Below are positions 1 to 8,113 of a stretch of 64,000 nucleotides of DNA, piece after piece. Both the position numbers and the translations under genes were made by a program. Source of the stretch: an uncultured Eubacteriales bacterium (GTDB lineage: Bacteria > Bacillota > Clostridia > Christensenellales > UBA1242); NCBI GenBank assembly GCA_949077035.1, contig CARUPR010000008.1, positions 9,795-73,794 of the forward strand, read 5' to 3'. Every line of letters begins with the position of its first letter. Position 1 is the first letter of the stretch. The notes under the pieces are model-generated. The model saw only the letters and a list, made by a program, of their open reading frames with translations. It had not been told where the DNA came from and searched no databases.

Positions 1-369
1 AATGATATTGTGCTTGCATTGAATAAGTTGAAAGATGCCAAAGCTTTGGCTGGGCTTGCAATTAAACCTGAAACTGAGATAAAGGAAATAAAGATGTTTT
101 TGCATGATTTTGATATCATTCTTGTTTTGGGTGTTCAGCCTGGTGCAAGTGGTCAAAAATTCATTCCTTCCGCACTTGATAAAATCAAACTGCTTGATGA
201 GATAAGAGAAAAGAATGATTTTAAATTTAAAATTGAAGTGGATGGAGGAGTAAGTGTTGATAATGCTCAAGAACTTATTTCGGCAGGTGCTGATATTTTG
301 GTGAGTGGAAGTTTTATTTATAAAGCGCAAGATAGGCAGGCTGCCATCAATAGTTTGAAAGGAAGATAA
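1..369 (+). CDS. rpe: Ribulose-phosphate 3-epimerase, C-terminal part
   Basis: The gene is cut by the window edge; the reading frame is open from base 1 and ends at a TAA at 367-369. The product would interconvert ribulose 5-phosphate and xylulose 5-phosphate in the cytosolic pentose phosphate pathway. The visible C-terminal half of a TIM barrel carries VQPGASGQKF, which corresponds to the family's VNPGFGGQ loop, followed by the phosphate-binding IEVDGG and a final SGSFIYKA strand. The loop departs from the usual PGFGGQ, so a divergent epimerase-like protein is possible. A terminator at 565-593 probably ends this transcript. Confidence 0.8.
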   Translation, partial: NDIVLALNKLKDAKALAGLAIKPETEIKEIKMFLHDFDIILVLGVQPGASGQKFIPSALDKIKLLDEIREKNDFKFKIEVDGGVSVDNAQELISAGADILVSGSFIYKAQDRQAAINSLKGR

Positions 370-384
370 TGCATGCAAAATAGG

Positions 385-499
385 TTGGAGGGCGCTCGGG
401 GACGAGAGTCAACCTTTGAATGAGACATTCAAAGGTTTGTTCACGGCAGTGAACAGCTTGACGGAAGGTCAAGCACTCTCGTCCCCGTCCCCGCACCAA
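385..499. other. GC-rich four-way-junction (cloverleaf) element
   Basis: Perfect 12-bp arms 398-409 and 475-486 enclose three back-to-back hairpins: 411-422/426-437 (12 bp, 3-nt loop), 438-444/449-455 (7 bp, 4-nt loop) and 456-462/468-474 (7 bp, 5-nt loop). Only base 410 is unpaired at the junction. A weaker outer helix can form between TTGG 385-388 plus GGG 390-392 and CCC plus CCAA 496-499. The segment is much more GC-rich than its surroundings and has no coding frame. It could be a structured noncoding RNA, a cruciform-forming mobile palindrome, or an RNA leader. Function unknown; the folding itself is read directly from the sequence. Confidence 0.75.
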
Positions 500-564
500 T
501 TTGGTAACAAACGCAAAATAGAAAAAATCAAATTCAAAAATACAAAATAAAAAAATATAAAAAT

Positions 565-593
565 ATCTTCAAAATTGCTTGAAGATTTTTTTT
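565..593 (+). terminator. Intrinsic terminator after rpe
   Basis: The 8-bp stem ATCTTCAA/TTGAAGAT with a 6-nt loop is followed by eight T residues. Its right arm and T-run overlap the -35 box and spacer of the ppdK promoter. Confidence 0.6.
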
Positions 594-607
594 AAATGAG
601 CTATAAT
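579..607 (+). promoter_or_regulatory. Promoter of ppdK
   Basis: TTGAAG (579-584), a 17-bp spacer and TATAAT (602-607) lie 29 bp upstream of the ppdK start codon. The match is close to the vegetative sigma-A consensus. Confidence 0.7.
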
Positions 608-636
608 TTAAGGGTAGATTATAAAAAGGAGAAAAT

Positions 637-3261
637 ATGAAACAATTTGTTTATTTGTTTAAAGAAGCTGATGGAAAAAATAAAGCTCTCTTTGGTGGCA
701 AAGGCGCAAACCTTGCTGAAATGACAAATCTCGGTATGCCTGTTCCTCAAGGCTTTACCATTACAACTGAGGCCTGCACTCAGTATTATAAAGACGGCAA
801 AAAAATCAATGAATCAATTATGTCGCAAATCGAAAACAAACTTAATGACCTTGAAAAGATGACAGGCAAGAAGTTTGGTGACAAGAAAAATCCTCTTCTT
901 GTATCTGTTCGTTCAGGAGCTAGAGTTTCTATGCCTGGTATGATGGATACAATCCTCAACCTTGGTCTTAATGACGAAGTTGTTGAAGGTCTTGCAAAAC
1001 TTACAAACAATGCAAGATTTGCTTATGACTCATATAGAAGATTTATCCAAATGTTCTCAGATGTTGTAATGCAACAAGAAAAATCAAAATATGAAAGAAT
1101 TCTTGACAAAGTTAAGGAAGAAAAGGGTGTTGAATTTGATAAAGACCTCACCGCTGAAGACCTTAAAGAAATCGTAAATATGTTTAAAGAGCTTTACAAA
1201 AAAGCTCAGGGCGAAGAATTCCCACAAGAACCTCGTATCCAACTTATCGAAGCTGTTAAGGCTGTATTCCGTTCTTGGGATAATGACAGAGCAAATGTCT
1301 ATAGAAGAATGCATGACATCCCTTATGAATGGGGAACTGCTGTCAATGTTCAATCAATGGTATTTGGAAACATGGGTGAAACCTCAGGAACAGGTGTTGC
1401 CTTCTCTCGTAACCCTGCAACTGGTGAAAACAAACTCTATGGTGAATATCTTATGAATGCTCAAGGCGAAGACGTTGTTGCTGGTATCAGAACTCCACTT
1501 CCAATTTCAAGTCTTGAAAAACAAAATCCAAAGGTTTATAAAGAATTTGCTGATATTGCAAAGAAACTTGAAAAACACAACAAAGATATGCAAGATATGG
1601 AGTTTACTATCGAAAATGGCAAACTTTATATGCTTCAAACAAGAAATGGTAAAAGAACTGCTAAGGCAGCATTGAAAGTTGCTGTAGACCTTGTAAGCGA
1701 AGGTATGATTACAGAAAAAGAAGCTCTTATGATGCTTGACCCAAAACAACTTGATGCTCTCTTGCACCCACAATTTGATGATGCCGCTTTGAAGAAAGCG
1801 ACTCCAATCGCAGAAGCTCTTCCTGCATCACCTGGTGCAGCTTGTGGTAAAATCTATTTTACAGCTGAAAAAGCAAAAGAAATGTCTGCAACTGAAAAGG
1901 TTGTTCTCGTTCGTCTTGAAACTTCACCAGAAGATATTGAGGGTATGGCTGTAAGTCAAGGTGTATTGACTGCTCGTGGTGGTATGACTTCTCACGCTGC
2001 CGTTGTTGCTCGTGGTATGGGAACTGCCTGCGTTGCTGGTTGCAGTGCAATTAAGTTTGCTGATGATGAAAAATCTTTCACTCTTGGCGGAAAGGTATAT
2101 CATGAAGGAGATGATATCTCTTTTGATGGCTCAACTGGAAAAATCTATGATGGTATTATGGCTACAGAACCTGCTAAGATTTCAGGTGAGTTTGCTACTA
2201 TTATGGAATGGGCAGACAAATATCGTGCAATGCAAGTTCGCACAAATGCCGATAATCCAAAAGATGCAAGAAATGCATTCAATTTCGGTGCTCAAGGTGT
2301 AGGTCTTTGCAGAACAGAACATATGTTCTTTGAAGCTGACAGAATCCCTGCGGTAAGAGAAATGATTGTTTCTTCAACTGTTGAAGAAAGAAAGAAAGCT
2401 CTTGCAAAACTTCTTCCTATGCAAAGAAAAGACTTTATCGGAATTTATAAGGCAATGGAAGGACTTCCTGTTACTATCCGTTTCCTTGACCCACCACTTC
2501 ATGAGTTCTTACCTCACGAAAATAGTGAAATCAGAGCTCTCGCTGAAGAAATGGGAATCACTTTTGATAAATTAAAACAAACAGTTGCTGACCTTCACGA
2601 ATTCAACCCAATGATGGGACACCGTGGACTTAGACTTGCAGTAACTTATCCTGAAATTGCTGAAATGCAAACTCAAGCGGTTATTGAAGCTGCAATTGAT
2701 GTAAACAAAGAAATGGGCTTCAAAATTGTTCCTGAAATTATGATTCCTCTTACTTGTGATTCAAAAGAATTTAAGTATGTTCGCGACATCGTTGCAAACA
2801 AGGCTGATGAAATTATCAGAGAAAATGGTGTTGAACTTAGCTATAAGATAGGAACTATGATTGAAATTCCTCGTGCTGCATTGACAGCTGATGAAGTTGC
2901 CAATAGCGCTGAATTCTTCTCATTCGGAACTAATGACCTTACTCAAATGACTTATGGATTTAGTCGTGATGACTCAAGTAAATTCCTTGATGTATATTAT
3001 TCTAAGAAGATATTTGAAAGCGACCCATTTGCAAGAATCGACCAAAATGGTGTTGGCAAACTTGTTAAGATGGCAAGCGAACTTGGAAGAAAGGCAAGAC
3101 CTGATATCAAACTTGGTATCTGTGGTGAACATGGTGGTGACCCATCAAGTGTAGAATTCTGCCATAACTGCGGACTTACCTATGTATCTTGCTCTCCATT
3201 CAGAGTTCCAATTGCAAGACTTGCTGCAGCTCAAGCAAATATCAAAAATCCAAGAAGATAA
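637..3261 (+). CDS. ppdK: Pyruvate, phosphate dikinase
   Basis: This 874-residue protein has the full length of bacterial pyruvate phosphate dikinase, which interconverts pyruvate, ATP and phosphate with phosphoenolpyruvate, AMP and diphosphate. In anaerobes it often serves glycolysis. The N-terminal ATP-grasp part begins with LFGGKGANLAEM. The swivelling domain has GGMTSHAAVVARG, with the phosphorylated histidine at about residue 453 and the regulatory threonine two residues before it. The C-terminal PEP-binding barrel ends with GICGEHGGDP, with the acid/base cysteine at about 829. A GGAG ribosome site precedes the ATG. The gene has its own promoter and terminator, so it is probably monocistronic. 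Confidence 0.97.
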   Translation: MKQFVYLFKEADGKNKALFGGKGANLAEMTNLGMPVPQGFTITTEACTQYYKDGKKINESIMSQIENKLNDLEKMTGKKFGDKKNPLLVSVRSGARVSMPGMMDTILNLGLNDEVVEGLAKLTNNARFAYDSYRRFIQMFSDVVMQQEKSKYERILDKVKEEKGVEFDKDLTAEDLKEIVNMFKELYKKAQGEEFPQEPRIQLIEAVKAVFRSWDNDRANVYRRMHDIPYEWGTAVNVQSMVFGNMGETSGTGVAFSRNPATGENKLYGEYLMNAQGEDVVAGIRTPLPISSLEKQNPKVYKEFADIAKKLEKHNKDMQDMEFTIENGKLYMLQTRNGKRTAKAALKVAVDLVSEGMITEKEALMMLDPKQLDALLHPQFDDAALKKATPIAEALPASPGAACGKIYFTAEKAKEMSATEKVVLVRLETSPEDIEGMAVSQGVLTARGGMTSHAAVVARGMGTACVAGCSAIKFADDEKSFTLGGKVYHEGDDISFDGSTGKIYDGIMATEPAKISGEFATIMEWADKYRAMQVRTNADNPKDARNAFNFGAQGVGLCRTEHMFFEADRIPAVREMIVSSTVEERKKALAKLLPMQRKDFIGIYKAMEGLPVTIRFLDPPLHEFLPHENSEIRALAEEMGITFDKLKQTVADLHEFNPMMGHRGLRLAVTYPEIAEMQTQAVIEAAIDVNKEMGFKIVPEIMIPLTCDSKEFKYVRDIVANKADEIIRENGVELSYKIGTMIEIPRAALTADEVANSAEFFSFGTNDLTQMTYGFSRDDSSKFLDVYYSKKIFESDPFARIDQNGVGKLVKMASELGRKARPDIKLGICGEHGGDPSSVEFCHNCGLTYVSCSPFRVPIARLAAAQANIKNPRR

Positions 3262-3310
3262 TTGGATGTTTGGTTGACAATAGCATATAACAATTTTTAT
3301 AAAATAAAAA

Positions 3311-3338
3311 AGTGGGCATAATTTGCCCATTTTTCTTT
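3311..3338 (+). terminator. Intrinsic terminator after ppdK
   Basis: The stem TGGGCA (3313-3318)/TGCCCA (3324-3329) is flanked by an A-run before it and TTTTTCTTT after it. Confidence 0.8.
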
Positions 3339-3340
3339 AT

Positions 3341-3498
3341 GAATGCAAGACAGTCAGGAATAAAGAGAGTGTTATTTTTAGGAACGCAAGATAGGCAGAG
3401 CGTGAGTGCTATGTTTAGGAACGCAAGATTATCTTATCACTTAAAAGTTTGGTTTATATTTATAGCACAAGCAAAGAGGGTGATGATATTAATAAAAA
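3341..3498. repeat. Noncoding stretch with a short direct repeat
   Basis: No convincing gene is seen between the ppdK terminator and 3502. The 16-mer TTTAGGAACGCAAGAT occurs at 3377-3392 and again at 3414-3429. A 14-base piece of the first copy, CGCAAGATAGGCAG, also occurs inside the end of rpe (326-339). This may be degraded or duplicated sequence. Confidence 0.45.
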
Positions 3499-3501
3499 TA
3501 T

Positions 3502-3529
3502 AAAACCATCGGAAAATCCGATGGTTTTT
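3502..3529. terminator. Bidirectional terminator
   Basis: A 12-bp perfect stem (3502-3513/3517-3528) with a 3-nt loop carries A and T runs on both sides. It lies 66 bp downstream of the minus-strand gene that ends at 3594. Confidence 0.75.
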
Positions 3530-3593
3530 ACAATATTTTAAATATAATTATTTATTAATTTTATTTTAAAAATTTCTGTTTAAAGATTATATT

Positions 3594-4196
3594 TTAAAAG
3601 AATGTGTTGTATTCTTCATTATAGTCAACATAATCTTTAGATTCTTCAACAGTTTTGTTTGTTGCTTCTTTAACTTTTTTAGGTGCTTTAGCAGCTTTTG
3701 TATTGTTTTTTTTATAAACTTCAATAGCGTGACCATTTGAATCATTGATTACAAAGTTTTGTCCGCTATAACCATATTTCTTTAATTCTTCAATACATTC
3801 CAAAGCAACATCAATATTTGCAAAGAAACCTTTATTAAAAATCTCTGTATCGCGGAAAGTCACTCTTCTTTTTTCGGTAAGATAAACATAATCATTGTTA
3901 TCTACTGGTTCTGCATTTTTCAAAAGTTCATCATTTTCTCTGTATTTTTTATTGTTTAATTCTTCTTTTGCACGTTTTTTGCATCTGTCAAGGATATATT
4001 CCTCTCCATAATAATACAACTCTTGTTCAGTGCGAGTTTTATTATAAAGGTCTAATGCATAATCGCGAATTTCTTTTTGTGTTGGCATTATAACATAGTT
4101 TATAAATTCTTCTTTTGATTCAAAAATTGGATTTTTTTCTTTTATGCCAAGGCAATAAATATTGTCGTTTAATTTTGATGCTTCAATATATTTCAT
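3594..4196 (-). CDS. Hypothetical protein, 200 aa
   Basis: No family is recognised. The protein is charged and mainly helical in appearance. The central part is rich in Lys and Glu (about residues 60-100) and the end is low-complexity and Lys/Ala-rich (about 165-185), followed by an acidic, Tyr-rich tail. There is no signal peptide or membrane segment. A strong ribosome site (AGGAGGT, complement of 4201-4207) lies just before the ATG. The gene stands alone, convergent with ppdK and divergent from rpoZ. Confidence 0.7.
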   Translation of the reverse strand: MKYIEASKLNDNIYCLGIKEKNPIFESKEEFINYVIMPTQKEIRDYALDLYNKTRTEQELYYYGEEYILDRCKKRAKEELNNKKYRENDELLKNAEPVDNNDYVYLTEKRRVTFRDTEIFNKGFFANIDVALECIEELKKYGYSGQNFVINDSNGHAIEVYKKNNTKAAKAPKKVKEATNKTVEESKDYVDYNEEYNTFF

Positions 4197-4387
4197 AATA
4201 TACCTCCTAGTATTTCAATATTAATTATATCAAATTTTTAGTGATTTGTCAAGGTAGCAAATAAATTATTATATCAATAATTTTATTTATGTTTTTGAAA
4301 TTTATAAGTTTTTTGCCAATAAAGTTAATCAAAAATTTAAGATAGACTTTTTAGTTGCTGTGCAATTTAAAAATAATATAAAATTTC

Positions 4388-4416
4388 TTTACTTTTTGAA
4401 AAAGATGTGTTACAAT
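4388..4416 (+). promoter_or_regulatory. Promoter of rpoZ
   Basis: TTTACT (4388-4393), a 17-bp spacer and TACAAT (4411-4416) lie 33 bp before the rpoZ start codon. Confidence 0.6.
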
Positions 4417-4449
4417 ATGATAGCAAAATAATAAAAGAGGTGAATTTTT

Positions 4450-4644
4450 ATGATGATTGAACCATCTATAGACAAACTTTTAAGTCAAACAAAAGGTAAT
4501 AAATATATTTTATGCAATGTTGTATCAAAAAGAGCCAACGAAATTGAAAGCGTAAGAAGGTTGGAACTTGCCGACCAAGACAAAAAGGCTATCAGTATTG
4601 CTTGTGAAGAAGTTGCAACAGGCAAGGTAAAATATAAAAGATAA
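4450..4644 (+). CDS. rpoZ: RNA polymerase omega subunit
   Basis: The 64-residue protein begins MMIEPSIDKLL and contains NKYILCNVVSKRANEI, the core of Gram-positive omega subunits, which bind the beta-prime C-terminus and stabilise RNA polymerase. The length fits the short Firmicutes form. An AAGAGGTG ribosome site lies upstream; the second ATG at 4453 is equally possible as start. Here it stands alone, away from the gmk gene (23.2 kb) that it accompanies in many Firmicutes. Confidence 0.9.
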   Translation: MMIEPSIDKLLSQTKGNKYILCNVVSKRANEIESVRRLELADQDKKAISIACEEVATGKVKYKR

Positions 4645-4767
4645 TTTATTTTTAAGATAAATTGATTTTATAAGAAAGATTTAGAATTTTTAATAATGCT
4701 TGTTATTCTTACAAATTTTATTTATATAATTTTCTTTGCTAAAATAGATTAATATAAATTTGCAAAT

Positions 4768-4797
4768 AAAAAACACCAGTTATATGGTGTTTTTTAT
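4768..4797 (+). terminator. Intrinsic terminator after rpoZ
   Basis: The stem AAAAACACCA (4769-4778)/TGGTGTTTTT (4785-4794) with a 6-nt loop is followed by T residues. It can also serve the convergent gene ending at 4883. Confidence 0.75.
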
Positions 4798-4882
4798 TGT
4801 TTTATAAATTTTTTATTTTAAATTTGTAATGAAATTTTTAATTAATCAAAATTGATTTATCAAACCAAGCGTCAACGGGAAC

Positions 4883-6238
4883 TTATTTTATCATTTCTTC
4901 TTCATGGCTGATATATGTCTCATCTTTTAAAGTTTCAATCTCATCACAATAGCTTTTTTCACTTTTAACTTTGTTGTGAAGTTCAACATCGGCAGTGTAT
5001 ATATCCTTTGCAAATTTTTCATTCCATGCAAAATGATTGCTGTCATAGATGACTTGCCCATGGGCCTTTACATCTGCTCCTTCAATATCTCTAGCATAAA
5101 AATAATTCCATTTTAAGTTTTTGCTGTCAATTATGATTTGACCTAGGCCTTTGATATCGGCATCTTTGATATGCTTTGCAAAATAATAGCACCATTCAGG
5201 GGATTTTGAATCTTTTATTATCTGTTCATGTAATTTTATATCTGCACCTTTAATGTCTTTTGCATATAAAAAATTGACTTTTATATCTTTGCTTTTGGCG
5301 ATTTTTCTTCCATGGGCTTCTATATCTGCACCTTTAATAGAGCTTGCAAAAATATAGTTCCATTTTGGGTCATTGTTGTTTAATACCACTTTTTCATGGG
5401 CATATATATCTGCTATCTTTATATTTTGGGCAAAGAGGGTGTTGATAGAAGGGTCATTTGTTTCAATAACAACTTGTTCATGCTTTTTAAAATGAGCCCT
5501 TGTTTTGAATATTTGGGCAAACAGGTAGTTGTAATAAGGGTCTTTGCTGTCTACAATTGCTTGAGATAGCGCTTTGATATCTGCATTTTTGACATTTGTT
5601 GCAAATTGATAAATTGCTTTAAGGTCATTGCTTTCAATAACTTTTTGCATAAAAAGTTCTTTATCGGCACCAGGAATTTCATTTGCAAAAGAAATAATCC
5701 AATCTAAATTATTGCTTTCAACAACAGCTTGTTGATGAGCTTTTATGTCACAACCTTTGATATTCTTTGCTGCTAAAAAGTTGTAATATACATCTTTGTT
5801 TTCGATTATAACATTGCAGTGAGCGATTTTGTCGCTGCCTTCAGTCATGAGGGCGAAATCGTAATTATTTTTAATATCTTTGTTTTCAATTATGACCTTT
5901 CCATGAGCCTTGATATCAGCACCTGGAATAGTTTGGGCAAACATAATATTCCATTCATCATTTTTGCTGTCAATGATAACCTTTCCATGTGCTTTGTCAT
6001 CGGCACCAATCACATTTTTTGCTGCTAAGACATTAAAAAGGCAATCTTTGCTATCTATAATGACTTGAAGATGTTTTGCTTTATCAGCAAAAGGTATATT
6101 CATGACAAATTGATAGCATAGTTTTGGGTCTTTTGAATTTAAAATTTGATATTCAATATCATATACCTCATCACACTTGCCATATCTTTCATATAGTTTT
6201 TTTGCTTTTTGAACTAAATTCTCATTATTGTCTATCAT
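4883..6238 (-). CDS. Tandem 28-residue-repeat protein A (451 aa)
   Basis: About fourteen head-to-tail units of 28 residues (84 bp) fill the protein. The consensus is roughly KAHGKVIIDSKD followed by W/YNYxFAxxIKGADI. One unit has 29 residues. Each unit looks like two short helices, so an alpha-solenoid binding scaffold is a reasonable inference; no known repeat family was recognised with confidence. There is no signal peptide or membrane segment, so a cytoplasmic location is expected. A short acidic tail ends the protein. Its paralogue lies 38 bp upstream on the same strand, and the two are probably co-transcribed. Function unknown. Confidence 0.8.
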   Translation of the reverse strand: MIDNNENLVQKAKKLYERYGKCDEVYDIEYQILNSKDPKLCYQFVMNIPFADKAKHLQVIIDSKDCLFNVLAAKNVIGADDKAHGKVIIDSKNDEWNIMFAQTIPGADIKAHGKVIIENKDIKNNYDFALMTEGSDKIAHCNVIIENKDVYYNFLAAKNIKGCDIKAHQQAVVESNNLDWIISFANEIPGADKELFMQKVIESNDLKAIYQFATNVKNADIKALSQAIVDSKDPYYNYLFAQIFKTRAHFKKHEQVVIETNDPSINTLFAQNIKIADIYAHEKVVLNNNDPKWNYIFASSIKGADIEAHGRKIAKSKDIKVNFLYAKDIKGADIKLHEQIIKDSKSPEWCYYFAKHIKDADIKGLGQIIIDSKNLKWNYFYARDIEGADVKAHGQVIYDSNHFAWNEKFAKDIYTADVELHNKVKSEKSYCDEIETLKDETYISHEEEMIK

Positions 6239-6276
6239 GTATCTACCTTTTATTTATATTTAAAGCTCGGTTAAAA

Positions 6277-7233
6277 TTATAGCTCGGTTTCTTCTTCCTT
6301 TCTTTCTGCAACTTTTTCTCTGACCAATTTAAATTGATTCATATGATAATAATCATTATTTTCTTTTATTACATTATAGTGGCCATCAATATCTGCACCA
6401 TCAACTTCTAAAGCGAAATGAAAGTTTAAATAAGAATCATTTGATTCCTGGACAACTTTTCCATGAGCCAAAATGTCAGCATCAGGAATATTTTTTGCAA
6501 ACCACAAACTGATTCGCGGATTTTTGCTGTTTAAGACTTTTTCTTCAAGCAATTTGACATTTGCGCCAGGTATTTTTGCGAAGAAACACATATATTCCAA
6601 ATCATTCGACTTGATAATTGCATCTTGAAGAAGGTTTATATCAGCACCTTTTACATGAAGGGCAAACAGGTAGATATATTTAGGATTTTTTGCATTTATG
6701 ACAACATTGCAAAGGGCATTTATATCAGCACCTTTTACATGAGCCGCAAATTCATAACAAAATTCACTATTTTTGCTTTCCAGCATCACTTGCTCATGAA
6801 GTTTTACATCGCAGCCTTTGATATCTCTGGCAAATGCAAAGTTGTAATATAAATCTTTGCTTTCAAAGACAACCTTGCCATGAGCTTGCGCATCTGCTTT
6901 TGGAAAAGCTTTTGCAAATTTATAATTCCATGTTGCATCTTTGCTTTGAAGGACAACTTGAGCATAGTCATCGATGTCATCAATTGGCAAACTATATGCA
7001 AGCAGGGTGTTTGCTTCAGGATTTCCACTTTCTAAAACAACTTGTTTATGCTTGCTTAGCACTTCAGGCTCTTTTAATAATTCTGCATATGTGAAAATGT
7101 TTATAAAATTAAAACTTAACATTGCATCATTAAATTCAAGCACTTTATCGCTAAGATTTTTTAATATTTTGCACATTCCAAATTTTTTATAAACAAATTT
7201 TGAATATTTTAATAATTTTTCTTGTTTATTCAT
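6277..7233 (-). CDS. Tandem 28-residue-repeat protein B (318 aa)
   Basis: This is a paralogue of the 4883-6238 product with about nine 28-residue units of the same consensus (AHGKVVFESKD, then YNFAFARDIKGCD). One unit is shortened by a residue or two around AKIPGANVK. The first 60 residues are a non-repeat cap that resembles the start of protein A. No export signal is seen. It is the first gene of the pair. A possible promoter (TTGACA, complement near 7280) lies upstream and lacks the G-tract found at other repeat-protein genes in this window. Confidence 0.78.
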   Translation of the reverse strand: MNKQEKLLKYSKFVYKKFGMCKILKNLSDKVLEFNDAMLSFNFINIFTYAELLKEPEVLSKHKQVVLESGNPEANTLLAYSLPIDDIDDYAQVVLQSKDATWNYKFAKAFPKADAQAHGKVVFESKDLYYNFAFARDIKGCDVKLHEQVMLESKNSEFCYEFAAHVKGADINALCNVVINAKNPKYIYLFALHVKGADINLLQDAIIKSNDLEYMCFFAKIPGANVKLLEEKVLNSKNPRISLWFAKNIPDADILAHGKVVQESNDSYLNFHFALEVDGADIDGHYNVIKENNDYYHMNQFKLVREKVAERKEEETEL

Positions 7234-7399
7234 ATTTCCTCTCTTTCAATAAGTTTACTATATTTATTATGATTTGTCAATATTGATTTGTTTTTTAATC
7301 AATTTATACGACTTTGTTTTTTCATTTTTTTGGTGTAAATATTCATTTTTTTGGTGGCAATTATTGTGTTTGTTTTCTTTTTGAAATCTAAAGACAATA

Positions 7400-7428
7400 T
7401 TGCTTTTCGTCGAAAATTTTGTTATAAT
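7400..7428 (+). promoter_or_regulatory. Promoter of a possibly leaderless YgjV-like gene
   Basis: TTGCTT (7400-7405), a 17-bp spacer and TATAAT (7423-7428) place the expected transcript start at about the ATG at 7435. No ribosome site is present, so a leaderless mRNA is inferred. Confidence 0.5.
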
Positions 7429-7434
7429 ATCAAT

Positions 7435-7971
7435 ATGCAATTTATAATATCACAAATTTTAGGTGGAATTGCCTTAATTCTTGTTGGAATTTCTTATTTT
7501 TGCAATAAGAAAACTTTTTTGCTTCTTCATACTTTTGCAAATATATTTTACGGGGCAGGTTTTGTTGTTTCCCTTTCTTTTGTTGCCGGAATAAACACTT
7601 TTATAAGCACTTTGAGGACGATTGTATTCTTTTTTTATGAAAGAAAAGGGAAAAATATCCCATATTATTATATTTTGATTTTTTCAATAATGTATATTCT
7701 GGTTGGCGCGCTTCTCTACAAATCACCATGGGATATCTTGACAACAATTTCACCAATTATGTTTACTGCTGCCATGACCCTTAGAAAGATGATTACCGTA
7801 AATTTTGTGATGTTGTTGCCAAACCTTATGCTTTTTACCTTCTGTATTTGCAATGCCTTTTATACTTCTTGCATTTTGGATGCGATAGAATCGATTATTA
7901 TCATTGTTGCAATTGTCACATATTTTGTGAGAAAATATCGTGAGAAGAAGGAAATTTATAAGCTTATTTAA
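7435..7971 (+). CDS. YgjV-like integral membrane protein
   Basis: The 178-residue protein is almost entirely hydrophobic, with about six predicted membrane helices and a basic C-terminal tail. The opening GGIALILVGISYFCNKK and the following HTFANIFYGAGF fit the YgjV family of bacterial membrane proteins of unknown function. The frame is open further upstream to 7351, but that part overlaps the promoter and does not look like protein, so the start at 7435 is preferred. The family name is from recollection of motifs and is moderately certain. Confidence 0.65.
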   Translation: MQFIISQILGGIALILVGISYFCNKKTFLLLHTFANIFYGAGFVVSLSFVAGINTFISTLRTIVFFFYERKGKNIPYYYILIFSIMYILVGALLYKSPWDILTTISPIMFTAAMTLRKMITVNFVMLLPNLMLFTFCICNAFYTSCILDAIESIIIIVAIVTYFVRKYREKKEIYKLI

Positions 7972-8113
7972 ATTGTCAAAAAAAATACAGAAGATTATTC
8001 TGTATTTTTAGTTTTTAAAAAGTTTGTTGATGAAACTGGACTTATTTTAAATTTTATTGGCAAAAAGGACTTAAAATTTATAAATTATTGAAAGATTTTG
8101 AAAGAGGACGATT

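Noticed and set aside
385..499. Cloverleaf as a tRNA gene
   Set aside because: Arms are 12, 12, 7 and 7 bp with loops of 3-5 bases; there is no 7-base anticodon loop, no T-loop and no 7-bp acceptor stem.
1084..1773. Long open frames antisense to ppdK
   Set aside because: They lie fully inside a strongly conserved gene, have no ribosome sites and read as low-complexity Phe/Leu-rich sequence.
4883..7233. 28-residue repeats as TPR or Sel1 repeats
   Set aside because: Unit length (28, not 34 or 36) and conserved positions do not match those families.
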